NCBI RefSeq assembly: GCF_900090235.1
Contig: NZ_LT607750.1
Span: 3,112,501 to 3,176,500, forward strand
DNA length: 64,000 nt
Source: Micromonospora echinaurantiaca
GTDB taxonomy: Bacteria; Actinomycetota; Actinomycetes; Mycobacteriales; Micromonosporaceae
Direction of reading: 5' to 3'
Shown: positions 50,855-59,601 of the stretch, in pieces
Numbering within the stretch: position 1 is the first letter of the stretch
How the letters are laid out: every line of letters begins with the position of its first letter
Notes under the pieces: model-generated
The model's database searches: none
What the model was told of the DNA's origin: nothing
What the model saw: the letters and a program-made list of their open reading frames with translations, nothing else
Program-made: the position numbers and the translations under genes

Positions 50855-51850
50855 TCAGTTCACCCTCCCGGTGATGGCGCCCTCGATGTCCCGGCGGAGC
50901 AGGAAGCGCTGAAACAGCAGCGCCGCCACGAACGAGATGACGAACAGGATCACGGCCACCGCGTTGCCGTAGCCCCACAGCCGGGCGAAGAAGCCGTTGT
51001 CCACCATGTACGTGGCCATGGTGGCCGAGGCGCCGAGCGATCGCACCGCGGGCACCGAGGTCACCCAGATCACCTCGAAGGTCTGCAGCGAACCGATCAT
51101 CGACAGGAACATCCAGATCCGGAACGTCGGGCCCAGCAGCGGGAGCGTGACGTGGCGCTGGGTCTGCCACCAGCTCGCGCCGTCGATCGCTGCGGCCTCG
51201 GTCAACTCCGGCGGGACGTTCGACAGGCCGGCGAGCAGCAGGATGATGGCGAAGCCGACGTACTTCCAGGTGAGGACGAACAGCATCGTCCAGATGACGA
51301 TGTCGAGGTCGGCGAGCCACGCCTGCACCAGGCCGCCCAGCCCCAGTGACCGCAGCAGCGCGTCGACCGTCCCGTTGTCGGTCAGCAGCAGCTTCCACAT
51401 GATGCCGACGGTGACCTCGGCGAGCACGTACGGCACGAACACCAGCAGGCGGAACACGGTGCGCCCGCGGAAGCGACGGTTGAGCAGCAGGGCGATGCCC
51501 AGTGCGAGGGGGCCCTGGACCACGAGCGACCCGATCACGATGATCGCGTTGTTGCGCAGCGCGTCGAGGAAGATCGGGTCCTGGAAGGCGAGGACGTAGT
51601 TGTCGTAACCGACGTACTCGGTGGGCGGCCCGACCCCGCGCCAGCGGAAGAGGCTGTAGTAGACCGCGAAGCCCATCGGCACCAGCACGAACATCACGTA
51701 CACGACGATCGCCGGTGTGGTGAGCCCGATGATCTCGTACCACTTGCGTCTGGTCTCGGCCGCGCGGGACGAGCGTCGGGCGGCCGGGGGGCCCGCCGGC
51801 GGCGCGAGCGCGCCGCCGGCGGGGTTGAGGGTCGGGTTGGTGGAGGTCAC
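50855..51850 (-). CDS. sugar ABC transporter permease (MalF type)
   Basis: The 331-residue protein is read from GTG 51850, overlapping the stop of the binding-protein gene (GTGA). After a Pro/Ala N-terminal tail it has six membrane helices and an EAA-loop (LTEAAAIDGASWWQTQRHVTLPLLGP). It forms the translocation channel with the MalG-type partner in the cytoplasmic membrane. It corresponds by position to BxlF of the Streptomyces xylobiose importer. Confidence 0.9.
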   Translation of the reverse strand: MTSTNPTLNPAGGALAPPAGPPAARRSSRAAETRRKWYEIIGLTTPAIVVYVMFVLVPMGFAVYYSLFRWRGVGPPTEYVGYDNYVLAFQDPIFLDALRNNAIIVIGSLVVQGPLALGIALLLNRRFRGRTVFRLLVFVPYVLAEVTVGIMWKLLLTDNGTVDALLRSLGLGGLVQAWLADLDIVIWTMLFVLTWKYVGFAIILLLAGLSNVPPELTEAAAIDGASWWQTQRHVTLPLLGPTFRIWMFLSMIGSLQTFEVIWVTSVPAVRSLGASATMATYMVDNGFFARLWGYGNAVAVILFVISFVAALLFQRFLLRRDIEGAITGRVN

Positions 51851-53154
51851 TTCTTCGCGGCCGCCTTCATCGCCGAGACGACCTGCTCGGGGCTGCCGTT
51901 GCCGGCGAAGATGGCGACGATCGCGTCGTTCATCGCGTTGCCGACGGTGCTGCCGAAGGCCGTGTCCAGCCAGAGCTGCACGTAGGTCGCTCCGGAGGTG
52001 GCCTCCAGGATGGACTTCAGCGCCGGGTCCGCGATGCCGCCCTCCGCGCCCTTGGTGACGGGCAGGCCGGTGCCGGTCTCGGCGTAGCCCTTCTGCACCT
52101 CGGGGCTGACGATGTACTTGAGGAACTCGACGCACTCGGCCGGGGCGTTCTTGGCGCAGGCGAACCCGTCGCCGCCGCCGAGCGCCGCCTTCGGGTCACC
52201 GGCGGAACCGGAGATCGCCGGTACCGGGAACCAGCCGAGGAACTTCTTCAGTGCCTCCGGGTCCTCGGCGGCGGTCTCCAGGGTGCCCCGGTTCCAGTCC
52301 CCCATCAGCTCCATCGCGGCCTTGCCGTTGGCGAGCAGGCCGTTGGCGCTGGTCGGGTCGTTCTGCCCGGGGGTGGCGATGAAGTTGGCCTGGAACGGCT
52401 TGGTGTCGATGAAGGTCTTCAGGTCCTGGCCGGCCTTGACGAAGCACGGGTCGTCGAAGACCAGGTCGATGGACGCCTTCTTCAGCGTGTCGACCGAGCA
52501 GGCGCGCAGCGCGAAGTTGTACCACCAGTGCGCGGCGGGCCACTTGTCACCGGCACCCAGGGCGATCGGGACGACGTTGATCGCCTTGAGCTTCGTGACC
52601 GCCTCGTTGAGCTCCTCGAAGGTGGTCGGCGGGGCGGTGATGCCCGCCTTGGCGAACATGTCCTTGTTGTACCAGATGCCCTCGATGCCCATCCGGAACG
52701 GCAGGCCGTACTGCTTGCCGTCCACCTGCCAGATCTCGGTCGCGCTGCCGATGTTGGCGACCTCCGTCTTGACCTGGTCGGTGATGTCCTTCAGGTAGTC
52801 GGCCTCCACCTGCTCACGCATCTCGCCGCCGCCCCACGCGGCGAAGATGTCCGGCGGGTCACTGGTGAGCAGCGCGGCGGGGAGCCGGGTGCGCTGGAGC
52901 TGGTTGGTCTCGATCGCCTCGATCTGGATCGTGACGGTCGGGTGCAGGGCGGAGAAGTCCTTGGCGACCTTCTCCCAGTAGGTCTTGCCGGGCCCGTCCT
53001 GGGAGGCGTTGTGCCACCAGGTCAGGGTCACCGGGTTCTTGTAGAGCTCGCTCTCGGCGGGCGCTTCGTCGTCGCCGCCGTTGCAGGCGGTGACAAGGAG
53101 TGCGCTGGTCAGGAACAGCGCTAGGACGGCGCCCGCACGGCGCTTCATCGCCAT
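51847..53154 (-). CDS. extracellular sugar-binding lipoprotein
   Basis: The 435-residue CUT1 binding protein has a lipobox LVTAC (Cys 24), so it is anchored outside the membrane. Family features include VTLTWWHNASQDGPGK, WEKVAKDFSALHPTVTIQIE, YGLPFRMGIEGIWYNKDMF and the GKAAMELMGDWNRG segment that closes the ligand cleft. It is the first gene of the transporter-glycosidase operon, under the promoter at 53201-53228 and the LacI-type operator at 53230-53243. Xylo-oligosaccharides are the likely ligands given the GH10 and GH43 neighbours. Confidence 0.9.
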   Translation of the reverse strand: MAMKRRAGAVLALFLTSALLVTACNGGDDEAPAESELYKNPVTLTWWHNASQDGPGKTYWEKVAKDFSALHPTVTIQIEAIETNQLQRTRLPAALLTSDPPDIFAAWGGGEMREQVEADYLKDITDQVKTEVANIGSATEIWQVDGKQYGLPFRMGIEGIWYNKDMFAKAGITAPPTTFEELNEAVTKLKAINVVPIALGAGDKWPAAHWWYNFALRACSVDTLKKASIDLVFDDPCFVKAGQDLKTFIDTKPFQANFIATPGQNDPTSANGLLANGKAAMELMGDWNRGTLETAAEDPEALKKFLGWFPVPAISGSAGDPKAALGGGDGFACAKNAPAECVEFLKYIVSPEVQKGYAETGTGLPVTKGAEGGIADPALKSILEATSGATYVQLWLDTAFGSTVGNAMNDAIVAIFAGNGSPEQVVSAMKAAAKK

Positions 53155-53200
53155 CGGTGTCTCCTCGACTAATCAGTCGCGATACTCGGCTGGTGGCCGA

Positions 53201-53228
53201 GTTTTACAGCCGTGTAACCTCGTGTCAA
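53201..53228 (-). promoter_or_regulatory. promoter of the sugar-transport operon
   Basis: On the minus strand TTGACA (53223-53228) and TAAAAC (53201-53206) are separated by 16 bases, about 47 bases before the binding-protein start. The match to the vegetative consensus is good. The operator lies directly upstream of the -35. Confidence 0.6.
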
Positions 53229-53229
53229 T

Positions 53230-53243
53230 CGTTATCGATAACG
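53230..53243. promoter_or_regulatory. LacI-family operator
   Basis: CGTTATCGATAACG is a perfect 14-bp palindrome with the central CG typical of LacI-family sites. It lies between the divergent LacI and binding-protein genes and abuts the -35 of the latter. Confidence 0.75.
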
Positions 53244-53294
53244 TTTTCGAATCTGCGGTGACGGGCTGCGGAGGGCGCTCGTATCATCGTCGGC

Positions 53295-54344
53295 GTGGCG
53301 TTTCCGCAGCGTGTGAAGATGTCGGACGTGGCCCGTACGGCCGGCGTCTCGGTGGCGACCGTGTCCAAGGTCGTGAACGGTCGGTACGGCGTGGCAGAAG
53401 CGACCGTGGAGCGGGTCCAGCAGGTGATCCGCCAGCTCGGCTACGAGGCCAGCCTGGGGGCGCAGAGCCTGCGCAGCCACCGCACGAACGTGCTGGGCAT
53501 CCTGGTCGCCGAGTTCGAGCCGTTCTCCACCGAACTGCTCAAGGGGGCGTCGCGGGAGGTCGCCGGCACCGGCTACCAGCTGCTGGCCTACTCCGGCGGT
53601 GACGGCGGCGGCGCGGCGATCGGCTGGGAGCGCCGGTCGCTGGCCCGCCTGTCCGGCACCCTCATCGACGGGGCCGTGATCGTCACGCCGACCGTGGTCG
53701 AGACCAAGCCGGGCTTCCACGTCGTCGCCGTCGACCCGCACACGGGCCCGTCCGGCCTGCCGACGGTCGACTCCGACAACTTCGCCGGCGCCGTGCTCGC
53801 GACCGAATACCTCCTGTCGCTCGGCCACCGCCGCATCGGGCACATCAGCGGACGCCCCGACCTCGAGTCGGCGCGCCTGCGCGAGGCGGGCTTCCGCAAG
53901 GCCATGGCCGACGCCGGCGTGCCGGTCGACGAGCGGCTCGTACGCGTCGGCGGGTTCCGGATCGAGAGCACCGCCGGCACGGCCGCGGAGCTGCTGGCAC
54001 TCCCCGACCGGCCGACCGCGATCTTCGCCGGCAACGACCTCTCGGCCATCTCCACGATGGACGTCGCCCGGAGCATGGGCCTCACGGTGCCCGACGACCT
54101 GTCGGTGATCGGCTTCGACAACATCCCGGAGTCGGCGCTGGTCGACCCGCCGCTGACGACGATCATGCAACCGCTGCAGCGCATGGGCGCCGAGGCGTTG
54201 CGTCTGCTCGTCGACCTGATCGCCGGCGTCGAGCGCGACACGCACATCCGGCTGCCCACCGAACTGGTCGTCCGCGCCTCGTGCGGCCCGTACCGCCCCG
54301 GCCCGGGGGTGCCGCTGTCCCGCGCCGCGACGGCGGGCGGCTGA
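53295..54344 (+). CDS. LacI-family transcriptional regulator
   Basis: The 349-residue protein is read from GTG 53295 (ATG 53319 is also possible). The N-terminal LacI helix-turn-helix reads MSDVARTAGVSVATVSKVVNG, with the hinge near residue 60. The C-terminal periplasmic-binding-protein-like domain contains GHISGRPDLESAR and the DDLSVIGFDNIPES motif. It is divergent from the sugar operon and should bind the palindrome at 53230. By gene order it is the counterpart of BxlR in Streptomyces, with xylobiose or xylose as a likely inducer (inference). Confidence 0.9.
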   Translation: MAFPQRVKMSDVARTAGVSVATVSKVVNGRYGVAEATVERVQQVIRQLGYEASLGAQSLRSHRTNVLGILVAEFEPFSTELLKGASREVAGTGYQLLAYSGGDGGGAAIGWERRSLARLSGTLIDGAVIVTPTVVETKPGFHVVAVDPHTGPSGLPTVDSDNFAGAVLATEYLLSLGHRRIGHISGRPDLESARLREAGFRKAMADAGVPVDERLVRVGGFRIESTAGTAAELLALPDRPTAIFAGNDLSAISTMDVARSMGLTVPDDLSVIGFDNIPESALVDPPLTTIMQPLQRMGAEALRLLVDLIAGVERDTHIRLPTELVVRASCGPYRPGPGVPLSRAATAGG

Positions 54345-54474
54345 CCCGTCGGTCCCGGTCACGACCCGGCACCCCGTCGCCGCCCGCCGAGGTGGTCGAG
54401 GTGGCGGCGGGACCGCCCGGCCTGCCGTGCTACGACGAGCAGGATGGCCGTGCGGCCCCGCCTCCGCCAGTGAT

Positions 54475-55668
54475 TCACCGGCGCGGCCTGTGCGGGACGC
54501 GCGGCAGTACGTACGGCGGGCCGGCGTAGATCAGGTCGGCCTTCATCTCGTGGTAGGCCCGCTTGGGTAGGTAGTTCTCGTCGTAGATGGTGGCCATGCC
54601 CTCCGGCGGGTCGCTGAACCAACCGGGCACCCAGGAGTGCTTGTCGGTGAAGCCCCAGACGGTGAACGACAGGCAGTGCCGGTCGGCCAGGCAGGCGCGC
54701 AGCAGCACGCTGAAGTTGGCCGCGGACGCCTGCAGCCGCGGGTTGATCTCGGCGGAGTCACCGGCCTGGACCCCCTCGGTCAGCTGGCTGCGCACGTCGA
54801 CCTCGGTGAACGCGGTGGCCAGGCCCAGCCCGGAGAACTTCTTCAGCGCCGCCGCCACCTGCAGGGTGTCGTAGTTGCCGTACTGGGTGCCCAGGTGGCC
54901 CTGGCTGCCGATGCCGTCGATGGGCACGCCCTCGGCCCGCAGTTGCCGGGCCATGTCGTAGACGAACTGCGTCTTGTCGTTGGCCGGGTCACCCGAGCCG
55001 AACGCCTCGATGTTGTAGTCGTTGTAGAACAGCAGCGCCTTCGGGTCGGCGGCCCGCGCCCAGCGGAAGGCGTCGGCGATGTAGCCGGGCCCGAGGTGCT
55101 GGGCCCAGAAACCCTTGTAGTGCAGGGTCGGCGGGTTGTCCCACGGGTCGCTGACGGCCTCGTTGACGACGTCCCACTGCCAGATCTTGCCCTTGTACCG
55201 GCTCACCACCGTGGTGATGTGCTTCTTCAGCAGGGCGCGCAGCTCCTCCTTGCTGATGGAGCCGTCGGCGACGCCGCTGGTCAGCCAGCCGGGCAGCTGG
55301 TTGTGCCAGACCAGCACGTGACCGCGGATGCTCTGGTTGTTCTGGCGGGCGAAGGCCACGAGTTCGTCGGCCGGCCCCCAGTTGTAGCTGCCCCGGGTCG
55401 GCTCCAGGCTCTCCCACTTCATGGCGTTCTCGGCCGTCACGGAGGAGAACTCCGACGCAGCGAGCTGGCGGTACCGCGGGTCGGCGGGGTCGTTGAGGAC
55501 GGCCAGATCGACAGCGGTGCCGATGTGAAGGCCGTGTCGCTGGCCGAGCGTACGCAGGCTCTGCTCGGCGGGGTCGTACTGGCGGCCTGCCGTGGCCGGC
55601 AGGGCGTTGAGCGTGGCGACGGTCGCGACCGCGACCACACCGGTGGCTATCCACCGTCTCAGCTTCAT
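54475..55668 (-). CDS. secreted GH10 endo-1,4-beta-xylanase
   Basis: The 397-residue protein is read from ATG 55668 with AAAGGA upstream. Its signal peptide is RRWIATGVVAVATVATLNALPATA, cleaved after TAG or ATA. The GH10 barrel is complete: acid/base Glu in WDVVNEAV (~168), nucleophile Glu in AFTEVDVR (~288), and WHNQLPGW as a substrate-binding strand. No carbohydrate-binding module is attached. It cleaves xylan outside the cell to xylo-oligosaccharides, which the adjacent importer would take up. Two CGAAACTTTCG-type sites lie upstream. Confidence 0.93.
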   Translation of the reverse strand: MKLRRWIATGVVAVATVATLNALPATAGRQYDPAEQSLRTLGQRHGLHIGTAVDLAVLNDPADPRYRQLAASEFSSVTAENAMKWESLEPTRGSYNWGPADELVAFARQNNQSIRGHVLVWHNQLPGWLTSGVADGSISKEELRALLKKHITTVVSRYKGKIWQWDVVNEAVSDPWDNPPTLHYKGFWAQHLGPGYIADAFRWARAADPKALLFYNDYNIEAFGSGDPANDKTQFVYDMARQLRAEGVPIDGIGSQGHLGTQYGNYDTLQVAAALKKFSGLGLATAFTEVDVRSQLTEGVQAGDSAEINPRLQASAANFSVLLRACLADRHCLSFTVWGFTDKHSWVPGWFSDPPEGMATIYDENYLPKRAYHEMKADLIYAGPPYVLPRVPHRPRR

Positions 55669-55795
55669 CTGCGTTCCTTTCGGGCTGACCATCGACCGCC
55701 GCCGACGAGCCGAGGCACGACGTCTGCCGCCGGCACCCGACGTGGCGATCAAGGATTGGTGGTGGCCGTGCGGCCAGGCTTCCGACCGGGGGCGC

Positions 55796-55806
55796 CGGAA
55801 GTTTCG
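55796..55806. promoter_or_regulatory. degenerate xylanase operator site
   Basis: CGGAAGTTTCG is a one- or two-mismatch version of CGAAACTTTCG, 128 bases upstream of the GH10 start. It is weaker than the sites at 55919 and 57808. Confidence 0.4.
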
Positions 55807-55918
55807 GGGCTCTAACCGGAACTAGCTCGGAACGTTAGGAGTCGATACCTGCCGTGTCAATGGGCGCTTCCGGCAGGCTCAGACGTCGTCATCGAGTCGA
55901 TGCCGGCCGGCGAGCTGC

Positions 55919-55929
55919 CGAAACTTTCG
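55919..55929. promoter_or_regulatory. CGAAACTTTCG operator, upstream of GH10
   Basis: This 11-base palindrome-like element is known from Streptomyces xylanase promoters as a repressor site. It is identical, including flanking bases GGGCC, to the copy at 57808. It lies 251 bases upstream of the GH10 start. Confidence 0.6.
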
Positions 55930-56013
55930 GGCCGGCGGGTCCAGGCGTGGGCGCCGGGCCGCACCGGCGGCCGGGCCCGACCAGCGGCCCGGCCTGGTCG
56001 GTGACCCGGCGGT

Positions 56014-57636
56014 TCAGTGTTCGAGGTACGTCGCGTGGTCGAAGTCGGCGGACACCCCGTCGCCGCCGAGGTCCTGCACCCACAGCCCCAGGAGCGCGCC
56101 GGTGAAACCCCACGCGGCCGGCTCGCCGTCGACGATCACGGCGGCGTGCTCGTCGGAGAGGATGGTGGCGTCCAACTCGACCGGGAGTTGGCGCCAGCCG
56201 TCGCCCAGGTCGTAGCCGAACCGCAACGCCGGCCCGTCGAACTCGACGCGCAACCCGACGCGGGCGGCGGTGCCGACGTCGACGGTGAGCTCCGGGTAGG
56301 CGGTCCGTCGGCCGCTGTCCGAGCTGAGCAGCTCCAGCACCACCCGGCCGTCGTCGGCCCGGGTCAGGTAGAGGTAGTACCAGTTCAGCGTGTTGTAGTA
56401 GCCGGTGATCCCGGCCAGGTGCCGGTGGTCGACCGGGTCGAACTCGACGACCGTTTCCAGCGAGCAACGCGCCGCCCCGACCCGCCGGGCGACCAGACTC
56501 GGCGTTTGCTTGCCGACCGGCGACTGACCACCGTGGACGCGCAGGTGTGAGGGGCGGGACCGCAGGTCGACCCAGTCGGCCGTCGCCGGGCGGCGCAGCG
56601 TGGACCACCAGGTGGCCAGCCGCGGCGCGTCGAAGTGGTCGGTCGCGGGCTCGTCGGGCCACGGGTGGGCGGGCAGGTCCGGGGCGGGGATCTCGGTGGC
56701 CGGCACGCCGCCGGGAACGCGGGGCCAGCCGCCGCGCGGCCAGTTGACCTCTTGGATGGCGGTCTCCCGCCCCAGCACGCAGTTGCCCAGCGGGGTGTAG
56801 GGACGTCCGACGAGGTGGGCGAGGTACCAGTCGCCCCGCTGGGTGCGTACCAGACTGCCGTGACCGGCCTTCTGCAGCGCGAGGTCCGGCCGGCCGACGG
56901 AAGTGAGCAGCGGCCCGGCCGGATCGACCTCGTAGGGGCCGAGCAGATCCCGCGAGCGGGCGACGGTGACCTGGTGCTCCCAGCTGGTGCCGCCCTCGGC
57001 CGTGACCAGCCAGTACCAGCCGTCGTGGCGGTAGATGTGCGGCGCCTCGGTCAGGCCGACGTCCGTACCGGTGAAGATGATCTTCGCGTCGCCGACCAGT
57101 TCCCGCCGGGCGCGGTCGTAACGCTGGATCTCGATGCCACCGAACCGGTCGCGTCCCGGCCGCCAGTCGGCGCTCATGGACAGCAGCCAGGTGGAGCCGT
57201 CCTCGTCGTGGAAGAGCGACGCGTCGAAGCCGTGCGCGTGCAGCGCGACCGGATCCGACCAGGGGCCGGTGATGTCGGGCGCGGTGGTGAGGAAGTTCTG
57301 GGCGTCCCAGTAGCCGCTGGCGAAGCTGGCCACGTCGCTGTAGACCAGGTGGAACAGGCCGTCGTGATAGGACAGGTCGGGTGCCCACACCCCGTTGGAG
57401 TCGCCGCACCCGCGCAGGTCCAGCAGGCGGCGCTCGGTGATGATGCCGCCCAGCGCCCGCCAGTGCACGAGGTCCCTGGAGTGGTGCACGCGCACCCCGG
57501 GGTACCACTCGAACGTCGAGGTGGCCAGGTAGTAGTCGTCGCCCACGCGGAGGATCGACGGGTCCGGGTGGAAGCCGGTAAGGACGGGGTTGCGGATCGA
57601 CCGGGCGGTGGCTAACTCTGCGATCTCGGTCGACAT
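56014..57636 (-). CDS. GH43 beta-xylosidase / arabinofuranosidase
   Basis: The 540-residue protein is read from ATG 57636 with GGAGGA seven bases upstream. It has a GH43 five-bladed propeller at the N-terminus: NPVLTGFHPDPSILRVGDDYYLATSTFEWYPG (catalytic base Asp in HPDPS), APDL, FDASLFHDEDG and the acid Glu in LTEAPHIY. A C-terminal beta-sandwich (~330-540) matches the GH43_11-type accessory domain (VVEFDPVDHRHLAGITGYYN). There is no signal peptide, so it is probably cytoplasmic and acts on imported oligosaccharides. A CGAAACTTTCG site lies about 170 bases upstream. Confidence 0.9.
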   Translation of the reverse strand: MSTEIAELATARSIRNPVLTGFHPDPSILRVGDDYYLATSTFEWYPGVRVHHSRDLVHWRALGGIITERRLLDLRGCGDSNGVWAPDLSYHDGLFHLVYSDVASFASGYWDAQNFLTTAPDITGPWSDPVALHAHGFDASLFHDEDGSTWLLSMSADWRPGRDRFGGIEIQRYDRARRELVGDAKIIFTGTDVGLTEAPHIYRHDGWYWLVTAEGGTSWEHQVTVARSRDLLGPYEVDPAGPLLTSVGRPDLALQKAGHGSLVRTQRGDWYLAHLVGRPYTPLGNCVLGRETAIQEVNWPRGGWPRVPGGVPATEIPAPDLPAHPWPDEPATDHFDAPRLATWWSTLRRPATADWVDLRSRPSHLRVHGGQSPVGKQTPSLVARRVGAARCSLETVVEFDPVDHRHLAGITGYYNTLNWYYLYLTRADDGRVVLELLSSDSGRRTAYPELTVDVGTAARVGLRVEFDGPALRFGYDLGDGWRQLPVELDATILSDEHAAVIVDGEPAAWGFTGALLGLWVQDLGGDGVSADFDHATYLEH

Positions 57637-57757
57637 GGTCGACTCCTCCAGATTCTCCTCCCGGCAGGTTTCCGGAAATCGCTGCCGGGTAGCGTCAAGA
57701 TTTCGCCCACCGTAACGGCTCACGGCCAGCCCCGAACAGCCCCTTACCGCTGATGTC

Positions 57758-58966
57758 TCACCGGGAAGGCTCCGTCACCATGCCGGCACGGGCGCCGGCC
57801 GGAGCCTCGAAACTTTCGGGCCGACGGCTCCGCCAGGCGACCGCCGCAGAGATCAGGCAGATCACCGCCGCCGCGATCAGCGGCGGTCGCCCGCCGAGGT
57901 GGACGGCGGCGGAGCCGAGTGGGATCGCCACGGCGATCGGCCCGAACATCGCGGTGTTCGCCGTCCCGGCCACCCGGCCGAGCATCGCCGCCGGGGTGTG
58001 CGTCTGCACCGCGGTCACCGCCGCGACCAGCGTCCACGGCAGACCGACACCGGCGACCACCGACGCGACCACCGTGACCGGCCACCACGGCAGGCACCGC
58101 GCCAGGCAGCCGACCGCGAAGAGCACGGTGCCGGCGACGGCGACGGCGGCCGGGCCGCGCCGGGCGATGAGCCGGCCGACGATCAGACCGCCCACCAGCG
58201 ACCCCGCTCCCTGGGCGCTGACCAGCACGCCGAGGAACGTCGCCGGCAGGTCCAGTTCGGTGACGACGATCGCGTACAGCGCCGCGGTGGTGAGGCCGGA
58301 CATGGCGATCGACACCGCGGCCAGCGCCACCGGGACGCGGGTCGCCCGCTGCCCGGCCAGGACGGCGAGCCCGGCCCGGAGGCCACCCTGCCGTCGGGTC
58401 GGCGGGTCGGGTGGGGTGTGGACCAGTCGCACCGCCAGGTACAGGGCGGCGACCAGCACGGGCATGGCGGCGCTGAGTACGGCCACGGCGTGACCGCCGT
58501 GCCAGGCGTACAGGCCGGCGCCGGCCGCCGGGGCGACCAACTTCATGCCCTCCTGGGCGCTGGAGCGCCACCCGTTGACGTCGCCGAGTTCGGCGGGCGA
58601 CAGGGCGGCCGGCAGCAGCGCCGTCTCGCCGGCGTCGATGAGGACGTAGCTGAGGCCGTAGGCGCACGACACGGCGAACAGCAGCCAGGTCTGCCCGGGC
58701 CCCCGGACGGCGAGGAGGCTCAGCAGGACGGCGGCCAACGCCAGGTTGACGGCGATGACGAGCGGACGCCGAGGCACCCGGTCGAGCAGGGCGCCCAGCC
58801 ACGGGCCGGCGAGGACCGGGGCGTACACGCACAGGCCGGCGAGGGCGGCGAGGCTGGTGGAGCCGGTGAGGTCGAGGATCCAGATGCCGACCACCAGGGC
58901 CATCGCGGTGCTGCCGAAGCCGGACAACAGCGAGATCGCCACGAACAGGCCAGCGTTGCGGCGCAT
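57758..58966 (-). CDS. MFS transporter (MFS_3/EntS-like exporter)
   Basis: The 402-residue protein has about 12 membrane helices, the DRVPRRPLVIAVNL loop of the family after helix 2, and a repeated AGLCVYAPVLAGPWLG segment. The layout matches MFS_3 exporters of the EntS type, which expel drugs or small metabolites. Its C-terminal end overlaps the CGAAACTTTCG site at 57808. Upstream, at 59041-59061, lies a TGTCAA-N7-TTGACA repeat also found at the neighbouring regulator gene, so control by that regulator is likely. Confidence 0.87.
   Translation of the reverse strand: MRRNAGLFVAISLLSGFGSTAMALVVGIWILDLTGSTSLAALAGLCVYAPVLAGPWLGALLDRVPRRPLVIAVNLALAAVLLSLLAVRGPGQTWLLFAVSCAYGLSYVLIDAGETALLPAALSPAELGDVNGWRSSAQEGMKLVAPAAGAGLYAWHGGHAVAVLSAAMPVLVAALYLAVRLVHTPPDPPTRRQGGLRAGLAVLAGQRATRVPVALAAVSIAMSGLTTAALYAIVVTELDLPATFLGVLVSAQGAGSLVGGLIVGRLIARRGPAAVAVAGTVLFAVGCLARCLPWWPVTVVASVVAGVGLPWTLVAAVTAVQTHTPAAMLGRVAGTANTAMFGPIAVAIPLGSAAVHLGGRPPLIAAAVICLISAAVAWRSRRPESFEAPAGARAGMVTEPSR
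57808..57818. promoter_or_regulatory. CGAAACTTTCG operator, upstream of GH43
   Basis: This exact copy of the site at 55919 lies inside the 3' end of the MFS gene and 172 bases upstream of the GH43 start. It suggests that GH10 and GH43 are coregulated. Confidence 0.55.
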
Positions 58967-59040
58967 GAGCCCTCCAGAGTTGAGCCGGGACGACTCACAT
59001 CCTCAGACTTGCGCGGACAACAGGCAATATGGGCGAGGAG

Positions 59041-59061
59041 CTGTCAATGCCCTGTTGACAG
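59041..59061. promoter_or_regulatory. TGTCAA-N7-TTGACA operator, MFS side
   Basis: CTGTCAA (59041-59047) and TTGACAG (59055-59061) are perfect inverted arms around seven bases. The site overlaps the stop codon of the upstream HTH gene and lies 74 bases before the MFS start. Confidence 0.65.
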
Positions 59062-59526
59062 GGCGGCGTCCAGGATCGCCGCGACGTCCTGGACGGGTGC
59101 GGGCAGCCGCTCGGGCCCCGCCTGCGCGAGGTCGGCGGCGATCAGCAGCGCCAGCGCGTACAGCGACCCCGGCGGGGCGTCGAGGGCGGCCTCGGCGGTG
59201 CGGCGTACCAGCTCCGCCCGGCGGAACCGGCTGTCCCACCGGCGGTCCGTGTCGATCCATCGCCGCAGGTCCGCCACCGCGTTCCGGATCGCCGCGATGG
59301 TCGGCGGGTAGCGCAGGTCAAGGCTGCGCCGGCGCGCCGACCGGGCGGCGGCCAGGCGGTGCCGGCGCTGCTCGGCGGCCTGCCGGCTAATCAGGCCCAG
59401 CGCGGCGGCGACCTGCGCCCACGTCGCGCCGCCGTGGCGCGCCCGGTCGATCAGCTCCAGTTCCTGCTCGTCCAGCCGGGCGCGGGCGGCGCGCAGGTCG
59501 GCCAACTGGGCCAGCTCCGAGGTCAC
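59044..59526 (-). CDS. small HTH protein, probable regulator of the MFS gene
   Basis: This 160-residue protein is read from GTG 59526. A helix-turn-helix is visible in GATWAQVAAALGLISRQAAEQRRHRL (about residues 33-58), similar to sigma-70 region 4-like or MerR-less HTH proteins. The rest is helical with an Arg-rich middle. TGTCAA-N7-TTGACA elements lie just upstream of its start (59529-59547) and in front of the downstream MFS gene (59041-59061). This supports autoregulation and control of the exporter. Confidence 0.7.
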   Translation of the reverse strand: MTSELAQLADLRAARARLDEQELELIDRARHGGATWAQVAAALGLISRQAAEQRRHRLAAARSARRRSLDLRYPPTIAAIRNAVADLRRWIDTDRRWDSRFRRAELVRRTAEAALDAPPGSLYALALLIAADLAQAGPERLPAPVQDVAAILDAALSTGH

Positions 59527-59528
59527 CC

Positions 59529-59547
59529 TGTCAACGCTACATTGACA
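59529..59547. promoter_or_regulatory. TGTCAA-N7-TTGACA operator, HTH gene side
   Basis: TGTCAA (59529-59534) and TTGACA (59542-59547) are inverted arms with a 7-base spacer, as at 59041-59061. It abuts the GTG start of the HTH gene, a position suited to autorepression. Confidence 0.65.
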
Positions 59548-59601
59548 ACAGGCCAAGCTGCCGCGCGGTCGCCCCGCACCATCGGCGGTCGTGACCGAGG
59601 C

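Larger units (their letters stand above)
55669..56013. other. xylanase promoter region
   Basis: This 345-base region between the GH10 start and GH43 stop holds the two operator-like sites at 55796 and 55919. No gene is seen. Confidence 0.5.

Noticed and set aside
55796-55806. Treating the degenerate CGGAAGTTTCG as a full operator
   Set aside because: It deviates from the palindrome; it is listed only as a weak site beside the two exact copies.
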